From Drosophila persimilis (taxonomy: Eukaryota > Arthropoda > Insecta > Diptera > Drosophilidae), in NCBI RefSeq assembly GCF_003286085.1, contig NW_020825327.1:1968690-2032689 (forward strand): DNA of 64,000 nucleotides, in the 5' to 3' direction. This document shows positions 1 through 10,730 of the stretch, one piece after another. Position numbers and translations under genes: made by a program. The notes beneath the pieces were generated by a model. The model did not search any database and was not told the DNA's origin. It saw nothing but the letters and a program-made list of their open reading frames with translations. How positions within the stretch are numbered: position 1 is the stretch's first letter; every line of letters begins with the position of its first letter.

Positions 1-1
1 G

Positions 2-661
2 AAGATTGCCACCAAGGAAACAATATCCAGAAGAGATGTCGTATCCGAAATTTTTAGGATCTTCGATCTGCTTGGATTGTTTGCACCTGTTGTTATGAAA
101 GCAAAAATCTTTATGCAGCATCTCACAAAGGAAGGTTTGGACTACAAAGAAGCGCTTCCAGTTCATCTCCAGGAGGAATGGAAAAGGTACAGGGAGGAGT
201 TAAAATTGTTAAACTCCATACAGGTACCACGTCATATATTCCAGGGACAAATTCCGATATCGTCAGAGATACATACCTTTGTTGACGCATCGGAGAAAGC
301 ATTTGGAGCTGCAGTATATATCCGAGCAATACATAAGGATAAGCGGGCAACGATTCAATTGCTATGTGCCAAATCACATTTAGCGCCCATCAATGCAATA
401 AAATTACCCCGTTTGGAATTAAAAGCGGCGGTGTTAGGTGCTCAATTGACAGCAAAACTAAAGGAAGAGTTATCAATGGAAGATGCATCAACCTTCTTTT
501 GGTCTGATTCAAGGATCGTATTGTCATGGATTAACTGCTCGTCATCCATCCGAGACAAATTCGTAACTACAAGAATAGCTACGATTCAAGAATTGACGAT
601 ACAAAGACAGTGAAGGCATGTCTCATCAGAAAATAATGCAGCAGATGTACTCTCCAGAGGA
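2..661 (+). pseudogene. BEL pol fragment: RT connection and RNase H
   Basis: The frame is open from base 2 to the stop at 611-613. Visible RNase H landmarks are FVDAS (about 277-291, first catalytic Asp), RLELKAA (about 409, catalytic Glu) and WSDS (about 501, catalytic Asp). The C-terminal NNAADVLSRG motif typical of BEL RNase H lies at about 632-662 but in another frame, so a small indel near 600-615 breaks the protein. In an intact element this domain removes the RNA strand during reverse transcription. Upstream RT palm sequence is not in this part of the window. The same sequence restarts at 63733, with three single-base deletions. Confidence 0.85.
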
Positions 662-2143
662 ATGACGGCGACGAAGTTCGCAAAACATAGCATGTGGTTT
701 TATGGACCACTATTTTTACACGGCCCAACATCTACATGGCCACCATCATTTGTGGCTACAAAAGAGGAATTGATGAGTACAAATCCCCAAAAGATTGGTC
801 AGTCATCAATTATGACTATCACTCAGGAGGATGACTTAATCTACAAAATAAAGCACAACAACTCATACAACAAGCTATTGAGAATAGTAGCGTACATGAT
901 GCGTTTTCGAGGAAGGAAAACGCACACAAGCAAGACTGTCCAATTGAATGAGATGAAAGAAGCTCAGAAAATTGTCATACGTAACATACAACAGAATGAC
1001 TTCAAAGAAGACATACGTCACTTAACAAATCATAAGGAAACACAAAAGAGAAGTTCAATAAACTCTCTAACACCATTCATGGATCAGGAGGGAATCTTAC
1101 GAGTAGGTGGTCGACTGGAAGCGGCAAATATTTCATTTGACGCCAAACACCCAATGCTCCTGCCCTACAACGATCCAATTGTGAAGTTTATCCTTGGTAA
1201 GATACACAAGGAAAACATGCATTGCGGTCCCCAGGCATGGCTGACAGCATCACGACAACAGTACTGGATACTCAAAGGGAAAAACATGGCCAGAAGTATT
1301 GTGCAGAACTGCGTGAAATGCACTAGAGCCAAGCCCAAACTACTAGAACAAATCATGGGAAATCTGGCACTTCTTCGAGTCACCCAAGCACGGCCATTCC
1401 TCAATTCTGGTGTTGACTACTGTGGACCATTCAAAATCCACTATAAAATTCGAGGAAAGAAGCCTAATACAGCGTACATAGCTATATTTTGTTGTTTCGC
1501 GACTAAAGCAGTACATCTAGAGCTTGTCAGTGATCTGACCACAGAAGCATTTTTAGCGGCACTTCGGCGGTTCATCTCTCGTCGAGGAAAATGTCAAGTG
1601 CTCCATTGCGACAAATCTACGAACTTCGTAGAAGCCAGGAACAAACTTCAAGAGTTAGAAGAAGAAATATTCTCGGAAAAGGCAAAGGAACACATTGTAC
1701 GAGAGTGCAACAAGAAAGGGGTACAATTTAAATTTATACCTCCTCGCGCACCACACTTAGGCGGTTTATGGGAAGCTGCAGTTAAATCTGCCAAACATCT
1801 CCTCTTAAAAAATGTGACGACGGCAAATTTAACCTATGAGGAGTTAGAAACGGTTATAGTCGAAATAGAGGCCATACTAAACTCTCGACCATTAACACCA
1901 ATATCTGACAACCCAAACGACGTAACAGCATTAACGCCAGGGCATTTCCTGATAGGAGAGCCGTTAACCGCACAAGCTGACAGTGAGCCATCCCAGCAAC
2001 CAAAGACGCTAGGAAATCGATGGCAAGCAGTTTCAAAATTGAAGCACTCATTCTGGACACAATTTTCCAATGAATACCTTCAGCAGTTGCAACAGCGTCA
2101 AAAGTGGAGGAGTCTTCGGCTAACATTAAGGAAGGAACATTAG
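662..2143 (+). pseudogene. BEL integrase (zinc-binding, DDE core, C-terminal domain)
   Basis: About 493 codons are open. The N-terminal part holds a peptide typical of BEL just upstream of integrase (LTPFMDQEGILRVGGRL, about 1066-1116). A His-His-Cys-Cys zinc-binding module follows, with the paired cysteines of NCVKCTRAK near 1308-1330. The catalytic core shows the Asp of GVDYCGPF (about 1410), the Asp of HCDKSTNF (about 1604; SDNGTNF is usual, so this loop has drifted) and the Glu of GGLWEAAVK (about 1763). The C-terminal SH3-like domain (GTLVILKEDNTPVLQWPLGR) starts in another frame at 2104, so a frameshift near 2100 separates it. Integrase would insert the cDNA and make 5-bp duplications. 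The conserved core argues for a fairly recent element. Confidence 0.88.
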
Positions 2144-4108
2144 TAATACTAAAGGAAGACAATACACCAGTATTACAATGGCCACTAGGAAGAATCATTC
2201 GATTGTTTCATGGCAAGGACAATTTTGTACGAGTGGTGGAAGTAAAAACGGCAAAGGGGATTTTCAAACGAGAGATCCAACATGTAGCTCCACTATTTAA
2301 CGAAGAGGAACCCACACATAAACATCCAATAGATGATCCATCAGAAAACGAAGAATCATCCGAGGACAGACAACCTAGGAAAAGGACACAGCCCAATAAG
2401 TTGTCGTTAACCATGACAATGCTTTTAATGTTGTTGCTGGTACCGTTAGCAATTGCACAGTCAATCAACATAACCCAGTTTGGATCAAAACCGGGTATAT
2501 ACTTTGAAAGAGTTGGAACCAGCCAACGGGCGACAACTGACTGGACCATCATTGTCTACTACAATTTAAAGCCCTATTGGAAAGACATGAACACATTCAC
2601 CATGGGGACTACAAAAATTGGACATCTATGCACACAACTTCAACTAGTAGACGCATGCACCAGTATGTATCAGTACTTCAAACATATAGAAGAAGACCTG
2701 CAAGCTGAAAATACATTAATAGCAAGAACACGGAGGCAAAGGGCACCGCTGGACATCATTGGAAACATCGCAAGCAGTCTATTTGGCGTATTAGACTCAA
2801 CATATGCCCGTGAAATGTCGGAAACTATAGCAAAGGTTAAGGATAACGAGGATCACCTATTAACCTTGCTTAAAAATCAAACATCATTGATTGACTCTAC
2901 AATCAATGCGATAAAACGGGATGAAATCTCAAATTCCAAACGATTAAGTCGAATTTAGGATTTTATCACCGAGTCAAAGGGAAGGGCTGATCATTTTAGC
3001 GCCTTTCAGTGGTACATTACATTGTCTACTCAGTTGACGCTATTATCTGCAAATCTTCAACGAATGCAAGCAGAAATCATCAATGTCTTGACAGATATCC
3101 GACACAATACAATTAGCCCTATGCTAATATCACCCCGACAACTCAAGGAACAGCTGGAACAGATACGGGATCATTTAAGGCCAGGACAATCACTTCCAGT
3201 AACTCCCGACAATATGCTCATGGTGTACCAGATGATGAAAGCTGAAGGCACTATAATAGAGGATCATGCAATTATCAAGGTGACATTTCCATTAGTCTCA
3301 GCAAACGAGCTGGAAATATACAAATTGACAGCGATTCCGGTGCCAAATAAAAATGGGATAAGCATGTTTGAAATAAAAACACCATATATGGCAATCAATA
3401 GTCACCGTGACGAATTTGTTGAACTATCAGAGACTGAATTTAAAAACTGTCATCAAAGAGCAAACAATGTTCTCAGCCGAAACAAGTTGTGAATTACAAA
3501 TGTTTCAAAATAAAACGGACTCATCATGTCACCTAGTCAACACAAAAAAATCATTTTTATGGTTGAGCATGCATAAAAGAAATCGATGGATTTTTGCAAC
3601 AAAGTCATCATTAAAGCTGTCAGCGGTATGTGCAGATGGCATTTCGGATATCAAGCTACAACACTCAGGAATATTGATCGCCGAACCTGGATGCATCATT
3701 CAGAATTCGCTAATGACTGTCACAAGTCAGAGCACATTGGAAACTACTCTGCAGGTATCATACGCTCGTTTCGGAGATAGTGACCTCAACGAAACATCAA
3801 CTGAACGTTCTACAAATAAAGTTTCAAGAAACGTTGAAAAGCTCAACTACAAGGAGCTATATCAAATGGAAACGAATCTGCTACCACCTAAAAGTTTCAA
3901 GTTACCCCACAATCTTGAAACCATTGATCATCATCATATTGCCATATACATTGCACTGCTTTTTATCATGATCATTGTAATGATTCATCTGGTTAAAAGG
4001 TGGTACACAACAAGACTCCCTTCTCAGCAGAGACATACACTTAGCTCATCAGCTAGTGAAGAAAACGCACCAAGGCATCCATTCACAATCAATATTGATG
4101 ATGGTTGA
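2104..4108 (+). pseudogene. env: Envelope (baculovirus F-like) of the BEL element, broken
   Basis: The frame first reads the integrase C-terminal domain, then from about 2413 a hydrophobic signal-peptide-like stretch (TMLLMLLLVPLAIAQ). A basic furin-type site RTRRQR (about 2724-2741) is followed by a hydrophobic fusion-peptide-like segment and a heptad-rich region. This layout is known from baculovirus F proteins and insect retroelement envelopes. A TAG at 2956-2958 stops the frame; the same frame reopens and runs to 3490. A frameshift near 3470 puts the ectodomain end and membrane anchor (IAIYIALLFIMIIVMIHLV, about 3934-3990) in a different frame, ending at 4108. It encodes no full protein as read. 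In active elements the product would be a membrane fusion glycoprotein. Confidence 0.82.
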
Positions 4109-4128
4109 GCATACTATGTTCAACGGCC

Positions 4129-4135
4129 GGGAGGA
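4129..4135 (+). other. Polypurine tract of the BEL element
   Basis: The purine run gggagga lies immediately before the TG of the 3' LTR, the expected place for the plus-strand DNA primer. Confidence 0.65.
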
Positions 4136-4792
4136 TGTACGATTTCAATTAAAATACAAAATCGTATGATTAGACCTAGACAAATAGCTAGCCATAAAAG
4201 GTTAAGATTTCCCAGCCACCTAAATAAATAAACGATAATACGCTCAAAATATAAATATGTGACATGCACGTCTGACCTAAATAAATATACAACGGACAGC
4301 TGCATGCATTTGTGTACATACACTGTTAAGATATTTACAGCACTATCATTAAACACATTCTGGATGACCTGCATGTGGTCAAATCTCTCACCATCTGCAT
4401 GATAACCATTGTGACCGTCATAAATCTGACCCTTGGAATATTCCACTGTTGGATTTGTAGTAAATGCTTAGTCCTAAATATATATAACACATTTCCCTAG
4501 CAATATTATACTCAGAACTAATTAAACATACCTAATATCCTAAGTAAACAATTATACTCATAGAACTTGTATATAAACCTCGCATTTTACCAAATAAAAT
4601 CAGTACGAAAGAAAACTCTGACGTATTCACATCTCCGAAGCCCAATTTGTTCAAGTACCGATTGCGGCGACCATTTGTTACTGGTACATGAACCGGTAGC
4701 ATACAAATTTACATTTTCAGCATACGATTGTCATATTGACAATCACACAAAATCAAGTGAATCTACATCAACAGATTCATTTGATTTGTTCA
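4136..4792 (+). repeat. 3' LTR of the BEL/roo-like element (657 bp)
   Basis: It starts TGTACGATTT and ends TTTGTTCA, so it has the usual TG...CA ends. It matches the LTRs starting at 48570 and 59759 nearly base for base; one visible difference is gcatgtggtc near 4371 against gcaggctgtc in the others. TATATATA at about 4479 and AATAAA at 4593 are plausible promoter and polyadenylation signals. The LTR at 48570 has identical length. Confidence 0.92.
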
Positions 4793-4797
4793 CTGAC
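4793..4797 (+). repeat. 5-bp target-site duplication (CTGAC), right side
   Basis: CTGAC directly follows the 3' LTR. The same five bases directly precede the 5' LTRs at 48570 and 59759. Five bases is the duplication length known for BEL/roo elements. Confidence 0.75.
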
Positions 4798-4839
4798 CCA
4801 TACCAGGTCGGGGGAAAGCAGCTCATACAGAACATATAA
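4793..4839 (+). pseudogene. Last codons of a Tc1-like transposase
   Basis: Read in frame with the transposase remnant that ends at 59758, the bases after the LTR encode about 14 residues ending QLIQNI and a stop at 4837-4839. The BEL element therefore sits inside the 3' end of a Tc1/mariner-type transposase gene, and this is the piece on its far side. The fragment is too short to be assigned alone; the call depends on joining the flanks. Confidence 0.6.
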
Positions 4840-5245
4840 CATAGGTTTTAATTTGAGTTTCTTTTTTTGATTTTGTTCGAAAGCAACACTATTTCAATGA
4901 ACTACAGATATCTTGGGTAATTGTGTGAAGCCATGAAAAATAGAAGATGAATGTAAATGTAACAAAATTTCATCAGGTTTCTAATTTCTTCTTCAATTTT
5001 AACATTGTAAAAAGGTATAACTTATTCAATTTTGAATACCTGAAGCGTCTCAAAAGGAGTATGTATTTTGAATAGAAGTTTTTTTTCTTCTAATTTTTTT
5101 TCTGCCATATTGAGGCAGTACATTTTTATATCTAGTACTCGTAGAGTATAGGGGTATATTAGATAAGTGGTGAAAGTGGATGTGTGAAACGTCCAGAAGA
5201 AACCGTTTCCGACCCCATAATGTATATATATTCTTGATCAGCATT
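4840..5245. other. AT-rich non-coding stretch
   Basis: No coding potential of note. It probably includes the 3' non-coding part and terminus of the Tc1-like element, but I could not identify a terminal inverted repeat. Confidence 0.5.
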
Positions 5246-5249
5246 AAAA

Positions 5250-5930
5250 GCCAAGTCGATAGAGCCATATCTGTCGGTCCGTCCCTATGAGCGCCTAGTG
5301 CTCAGAGACTATAGAGCTAGAGCAACGACAGTTTGTATCCAGACTTCTGTGAAATGTCACTGTTACAGGCACCCACAAAGGTCGAAAATCTGTGGCATCC
5401 ACAATTTCAAAGATACGAGAAAACGCAGAATCTTAGATAATGATATCTTCTAGACTGCAAAATCTGAACTAGATCGTATAATTATTACAGCTAAAATTAT
5501 GAAAAAAATTTCATTCTCTTCGCTCTGTCTCTCTCTAACACACAGGTTTCATGGTCGGCTTTGCCTATTGCTAAAAGTGAGTTCCTAGATCTCAGAGACT
5601 ATAAAAGCTAGAGCAACCAGATTTTGTATCCACACTCCTGTGATATCGGACCTTCACGAGATAGTTTCAAAATTTCGCCACACCCCCTTTCGCCCCCGCA
5701 AAGGACCAAAATCTGGGGCATCCACAAATCTCAGAGACTATTAAGGCTAGAGCAACCAAATTTAGTATCCACACTCCTGTAAGATGTCACTAAACAACGT
5801 ATATCTCAAAATTTCGTCGTCTGCCGGGGGAGAGCTATACTGACTTAGTATCGGGTATAAATGTAGAGTTGCGGTCGTCACAGCACCCTTACAACGATCC
5901 CTTCCGTTTTTTTTTTTAATTTCCGAATCG
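5250..5930. repeat. Dispersed non-coding repeat, copy 1
   Basis: The block contains internally repeated phrases (ctcagagactat, gagctagagcaac, tatccacactcctg), with at least three variants between 5300 and 5800. It ends in agtatcgggtataaatgtag followed by a GC-richer tail. The same phrases, in the same order and orientation, recur at 27470-27790. The internal repetition and lack of coding suggest a non-autonomous element, possibly Helitron/DINE-1-like; the family is not established. Confidence 0.6.
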
Positions 5931-6034
5931 AGGAATGTAGACAGAGAGTTACTTTTACAATTATGGGATCACAATATTTCAAACAAAATTTAAGCTTCAT
6001 GGCGAACCAAGTTTGAGCTAAGAAAAACTATTCA

Positions 6035-6180
6035 GTTCGGATCTACCCAAATCTGCCAATACATCTTGGTGATGTCAGCATTGAAGACGTACCGGTAGTA
6101 GCGCCACTTCTGGATCTGAAGGGTTAAGTCGGACTGGAGAACAGGGCCGGGGTGCAGAAGATCATTCAAGCTGATACTCT
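6035..6180 (-). pseudogene. Fossil BEL/Pao reverse transcriptase fragment
   Basis: The reverse strand encodes about 48 residues including SLNDLLHPGPVLQSDL and FNADITKMYWQIWVDP. These are the conserved BEL/Pao RT motif and the first catalytic Asp (compare SLNDLMHTGPTVQSS and FTADIEKMYRQIWVNP in the element at 48570). A stop follows directly and no other part of this element is nearby. It differs in sequence from the other BEL copies here, so it is a separate older insertion. Confidence 0.8.
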
Positions 6181-6189
6181 CTCGTCTGG

Positions 6190-6820
6190 TAGCTTTTGTT
6201 GTGTTATCACTCTCTCCCTATCACCTTTACTTAAATAACTGTTCTTTCTCTCTCGCTCTTGTAACTTTCTGTTCAGTAGCTCTCTCTATCTCATTAGCTG
6301 CTGCTGCAACTGTTCTCCTCTCCTCCTATTAGCGTTTGTCTGGCACACTAGTTTGATAGCCATTTGTTTCGAAATATTTGATTTTAATTTTAAATTTGTT
6401 AAAATTTTTTAATATGGAGTTTTCTGTTGTATGTGCCAAAAAATCATGCCATAAGCAGATCACCCACGATCAGCCGATTATCCCCTGCTGGCTCTGCGAC
6501 AGCGTAGTGCACGCAAAATGCGCTGGATTTTCTGGCCTTGTGAGTGATGCCATTTCAAAGCGTAATGGTTTACACTACAGTTGCGAGGCTTGCCGTGCGG
6601 TGGAGAAAGACTTGGTAGCTTTTATGAGGCAGACGCGGAGTGGCTTTAAGGAGCTGACCGTTGGTTTTAAAGACCAATACGATCGGCTCCTAGCCATGGA
6701 TGCTCAGTTTAGCGGTTTAAAACTGCTGAATAAGTCTCCGAGGCGCAAAAACGTCACTCCGCGGGATCTGCAAGTGCCAACCGTCACTCAGCCGTGCGCC
6801 ACGCGAAGTGGCAAGTGCTG
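6190..6820 (+). mobile_element. CR1-like LINE, 5' UTR and start of ORF1
   Basis: A pyrimidine-rich leader (about 6190-6400, many ctctc runs) leads into an ORF1 whose first 110 residues resemble the ORF1 at 38690. The element is cut off at about 6800-6820 where R1-clade sequence begins. Whether it belongs to the same insertion as the CR1 RT sequence resuming near 9285 is uncertain, because about 2.5 kb of expected ORF1/ORF2 sequence is missing. Confidence 0.7.
6414..6820 (+). pseudogene. CR1 ORF1 N-terminus with PHD-like zinc finger, truncated
   Basis: The likely start is ATG 6414 (MEFSVVCAKKSC). Spaced cysteines and a histidine (C-x4-C ... CWLC ... HAKC ... CEAC) form a PHD/RING-like zinc-binding module, as in CR1-clade ORF1 proteins. 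Next come FMRQTRSGF and a short helical stretch, then SPRRK, all shared with the protein at 38690 (FMRQTRTGF, SPRRK). About 135 residues remain against about 350 in that homologue. An upstream in-frame ATG at 6378 exists, but the alignment with 38690 favours 6414. Confidence 0.7.
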
Positions 6821-9158
6821 AGTGCTTACACCCATAGCGACCACTTAGCCGTAATGACGGAAACCTTTGCACCCAGGAACACAACAAGGATACAGCGGGC
6901 GCTCCAGGCCGGGTACAAGGAGGAAAGCCTGAGCAGAGCCGCGCTCCTCTCGGCAGCAGAAAACCTAAGCGCCGCCGTTTACAGGACCGTCAAAGCGGCC
7001 TGTGATGCAGCCATGAAAAAAAGAAAGATCGGAGGAAGCAGGCACCGGCCAGTACCGTGGTGGAATGAGCACATTGCCAAGGCCAGGAGGGAGTGCTGCG
7101 CAGCTCGGCGTGCCTACCAGCGCCCAATTTGGCAGAAATGGCGCGGCATTCAAGGCCAAAAGAAAAGAGCTGAAGGAGGCCATCAGAAGCAGCAAACTCA
7201 AATGCTTCAAGGAGCTCTGCGATGCGGCCGATGCGGAACCTTTTGGTGGAGCATACAAACTAGTCATGGGGAGATTAAACAGACAGCCTATGCCCAAGGA
7301 TCCGGTGCATATGAGAGAGATAGTCGGCACCCTTTTCCCTAGACAACCACCCTTACAAGAGGAAGCTAGGGTAGAAGGAGCTAGCCTGAGGGACACCACC
7401 ACCATCATCACTGCCAGAGAAGTACTGGAGGCCACGGGTAAGCTGAAGATCGGGAAAGCGGCAGGTCCAGATGGAGTCCCTAATGCAGCACTAAAATGCA
7501 TAATTAGAGCCCATCCGGAAGCATTCGCCACAATGTACACCCAATGCCTAGCGGAGCGGACAGTCCCACGAGCATGGAAACGGCAAAGGCTGGTTCTGAT
7601 ACCCAAGCCAGGCAAAGAGCTCAACGACCCATCGTCATACCGGCCGCTGTGCATGCTGGATACCATGGGCAAGATTTTCGAGAGGATGGTATGTAACCGA
7701 CTGGAGGCGGAACTGGCTGAGCGTCGCGGACTTTCCGACCTCCAATTCGGGTTCCGCAAGCAGAGGAGCACCACTGACGCCATCGAGATGGTGACAAACC
7801 TTGCCAGGGAAGCCATGGCAGGAACGCGATGGGCTGGAGGCGACAAAAAGTACTGCCTAGTATGTACACTAGACGTACGAAACGCCTTCAACTCTGCCAG
7901 CTGGAAGAGCATCCTAGAGGCACTGACCAGGAGGGGTATATCTGAGCAAATCACACGGACTCTGCGAAGTTATTTTACGGACCGAATCCTGATCTACGAC
8001 ACGGAAGAAGGAGCAGAATATCACCAAATCACCGGAGGCGTCCCACAGGGCTCGGTCCTAGGGCCGATACTGTGGAACGTGATGTATGACGATATCCTGC
8101 TTACATTACCGGAAGGGTGCACCCTGGTGGGCTTCGCCGACGACATAGCACTGGTGACAGTGTCGAAACACGTAAGAGACGCAGAGGAGAAAACCAACGT
8201 AGCAGTCGGGATGATAGTGGCCTGGCTCGCAGCCAACGGGCTAGCATTGGCGGAGAAGAAGACGGAGGCTGTGCTAATGAGCAGCAGGAAAAAGGTCGAG
8301 CAGGCATGCGTGAGAGTCGGTAGCACGATCATCAGGACCAAACCTGCGCTAAAGTACCTAGGGGTAATAATGCACCAGAGGCTGAACTTCAAGGCCCACC
8401 TGGAATACGCCAGCGCAAAAGCGACTGCAGCAACGGCGGCCATAAGCAGGATGATGGCCAATACAGGGGGACCACGGCAGCGTAGCAGGCAGCTCATCGC
8501 TGGGGTGGTCACCTCTATAATCTTATATGGATCAGCAGTGTGGGCACCAGCAATGATGTTTTCCACATACAGCAGAGACTGCAGAAGCGCATACCGACGC
8601 TGTGCCCTGAGGGTTACATGCTGCTTCCGGACGGTGTCTGAAGACGCCGCACTTGTTGTGGCAGGCATGGTCCCGCTGGATCTCCTGGCAGCTGAGCGGC
8701 AGAGCGGAGTGGAGGTAGCCAGCGAGCGGCGAGAGCGCACTATAGCCCAGTGGCAACGGCGCTGGGACCAAGCGGCAAAAGGGAGGTGGACCAGACGTCT
8801 CCTTCCCCAGCTTAGCCCATGGCTGCGAAGAAGGCACGGCCAAATGGACCATTATTTGGGCCAACTGCTGACGTGGCATGGCTGCTTCAAGCAGTACCTG
8901 CATCGCTTTAGGCATGCTGACGACCCGTATTGCAGCTGCTGCGGGCCTGGAGTCGACGAGGATGCAGAGCACGTCTTCTTTGTATGCCCCCGCTTCTCGC
9001 AAGAACGAACGAGGCTAGGGGAGACGCTTGCAGAAGTGAGTGTGGACACCCTCACCGACCAGATGCTAGCCGATGAGAAATCTTGGAACGCGGTCGCCTA
9101 CATGGCAGCAAGCGTGATCAAGGAGCTGCGCAGGCTGAAGCGAAGCCGGACAAACTAA
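6800..9158 (+). pseudogene. R1-clade ORF2: endonuclease end, RT, CCHC motif
   Basis: The frame begins with the last endonuclease motif (AYTHSDHLAV, about 6825), then a linker. A one-base shift at about 7110-7140 moves the reading to the frame that stays open to the TAA at 9156-9158. RT motifs in order: KAAGPDGVPNAAL (about 7457), FGFRKQRSTTDA (about 7747), LDVRNAFNSASW (about 7870), GGVPQGSVLGP (about 8036), catalytic GFADDIAL (about 8130) and YLGV (about 8357). Near the C-terminus CSCCGPG...EHVFFVCPRF (about 8932-8997) is the CCHC-like motif characteristic of R1 ORF2. Apart from the missing 5' part and the one shift it is well preserved. Intact homologues nick the target and prime reverse transcription there. 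Confidence 0.8.
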
Positions 9159-9280
9159 GCCAGAAAGATGACCCCACAGTCCGCACCGCAAAGTAATGCC
9201 TAGCGGCAGTCCCGCAGGAGCGGGATACGTTTTTCTCAGGACCCTTAACAGTTTTACTGCTTCGTAGACAGTTAGCGTAG
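6800..9280 (+). mobile_element. R1-clade non-LTR retrotransposon, 5'-truncated
   Basis: It contains the end of the endonuclease domain, the whole RT and a C-terminal CCHC-type motif, then about 120 bp of 3' UTR without a poly-A tail. There is no RNase H domain, which separates it from the LOA elements nearby. The domain set and FADD catalytic box fit the R1 clade (R1, RT1/Waldo types). GC content is clearly higher than in the flanking CR1 sequence. No target duplication is evident. Confidence 0.75.
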
Positions 9281-9284
9281 AATG

Positions 9285-10688
9285 TCCGCACACCCATCCT
9301 CGCTATCATTTTGTAATACGTTGGCAAATAATGATCAGGCAATTGCCGATCTTTTTGCCCAATTTTTCCAAACCACCTCTTCTGAGGAAAGATACTCTGG
9401 TCATCCGTACCCATACGGTTTACCGAGGTCGAACGGCATTTTCAGTCCCTTTTTAAATGAATGTCCCCTACTTCATGATCTTCGACTAGTTAAGCCGGTG
9501 TTTTCACCGGGTCCAGACGGGGTTCCAGGTTGTGTACTCAGGTACTGCGCCGAGGCTCTTTGTGGACCTTTGCTTAAACTATTCACCGTGTCCATTGATT
9601 CTTCTTGCTTCCCCCCGATCTGGAAGGAATCGTTTATAATTCCTCTCCATAAAAAAGGTAGCAAGTCTGATGCAAAAAAATTATAGAGGTATAGCAAAGT
9701 TATATGCAACATCTCTGCAAGTCACTTATATCTCCAACTCAGCATGGATTTATAGGGCGGCAATCAACCACCACGAACTTGTTAGAGTTTACCTCTTTCA
9801 TTATTAAAGCCTTTCAAGGTAACTTACAGACGGATGTTATTTACACCGACTTTAGTAAAGCATTCGACTCTGTAAACCATTCCCTTTTGGCGCATAAACT
9901 TGACCTTTTAGGGTTTCCGCCCAACTTCCTGAGATGGATTTCTAGCTATCTTTGTTCCAGCTCTCAAAGAGTCCTCTTCAAAAACTCCCTCTCTTTACCA
10001 GTAAAGGTTTCTTCGGGAGTACCACAGGGCAGCCATCTAGGCCCCTTACTCTTCACACTCTTTATTAATGACTTGCCTTCAGTATTAACATACTCTCGAG
10101 TACTTATGTAAGCGGATGATGTTAAACTCTGTGTCCAGTACAAGGACATTTAATTTCATTCTCGCTTGCAATCCGATCTCAATAACTTTCAGTCATGGTG
10201 TTGTGCAAACTTGTTACACCTTAATGCCTCGAAATGCAAAGTTATGACATGGTGTATGGTGCTCTCAGTACAAAGTACACCAGGACCGTATAGAATCAGT
10301 ACAGAAAAACTTTTTACTCTTTGCACTGCGGGGCCTTAACTGGGATGAAAGTGTGAGACTCCCATCTTACTCTAGTAGACTGCTATTAGTAAACCTCCCA
10401 TCCTTAGTTAACCGTAGAAAAATGCTTGGTGTGATATTTATGCACAACTTGATCAGGGGTGACATAGACAGCCCTGATCTGTTGAGCCGCATAAACTTCA
10501 CGATTCCTATTAGACTGACTAGAAATTTTATACCGTTGTTCCTTCCACTTTGTAGATCGAATTATTCCTTGCATGAACCGTTTAGGGTTTTATGCTTGGA
10601 TTATAATTCCCTCTACCATATTATATCCACCACTGATTTTCTTCCTCTTATTAAATTACTAATCGTTACACACTTTTGTAGTAATTAG
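9285..10688 (+). pseudogene. CR1 ORF2 RT domain, multiply broken (unit 1)
   Basis: Recognisable RT motifs are SPGPDGVPGCVL (about 9508), WKESFIIPLHKKGS (about 9622), TDFSKAFDSVNH (about 9847, catalytic Asp), SSGVPQGSHLGPLL (about 10011) and the region of YADD near 10108, where the tyrosine codon reads TAA (tatgtaagcggatgat). Reading frame changes occur near 9685 and 10110-10150, and a 218-bp deletion removes the thumb. The C-terminal block (RLPSYSSRLLLVNLPSL, from about 10353) survives. Units 2 and 3 keep an intact YADD here, so the TAA is private to unit 1. Confidence 0.8.
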
Positions 10689-10730
10689 TAATTGTAGTGG
10701 TATTTGTATTTTGATTGCATGCTTAATTTC
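9285..10730 (+). mobile_element. CR1-like LINE, RT part (triplication unit 1)
   Basis: Coding sequence resembling DMCR1A-type CR1 RT starts at about 9285 and continues to a short 3' UTR ending near 10730. The part from 9534 is repeated at 13776 and 18236. Compared with those copies, about 218 bp are missing at about 10250. No poly-A; the end abuts the tail of an oppositely oriented LOA element. Confidence 0.8.

Larger units (their letters stand above)
1..4792 (+). mobile_element. BEL/Pao LTR retrotransposon, roo-like with env: 3' half
   Basis: The order RT-connection/RNase H, integrase, envelope-like gene, purine tract and LTR is that of an env-bearing BEL/Pao element such as Drosophila roo. 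The 5' end lies outside the window on the left, but the 5' half of the same family is present twice further right (48570-52606 and 59759-64000). The 3' LTR is 657 bp, the same length as the 5' LTR at 48570. Frameshifts near 612, 2100 and 3470 and a stop at 2956 make it non-autonomous as it stands. The roo-like label rests on the BEL integrase type plus the baculovirus-F-like env; I have not aligned it to a named family. Confidence 0.9.

Noticed and set aside
6965..7954. A 329-codon open frame on the - strand
   Set aside because: Exactly antisense to the R1-clade RT, with Ser/Leu/Ala-rich, motif-free translation; it is the shadow of GC-rich coding sequence.
8021..8740. A 239-codon open frame on the - strand
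   Set aside because: Also antisense to the R1-clade RT, without motifs or a conserved counterpart.
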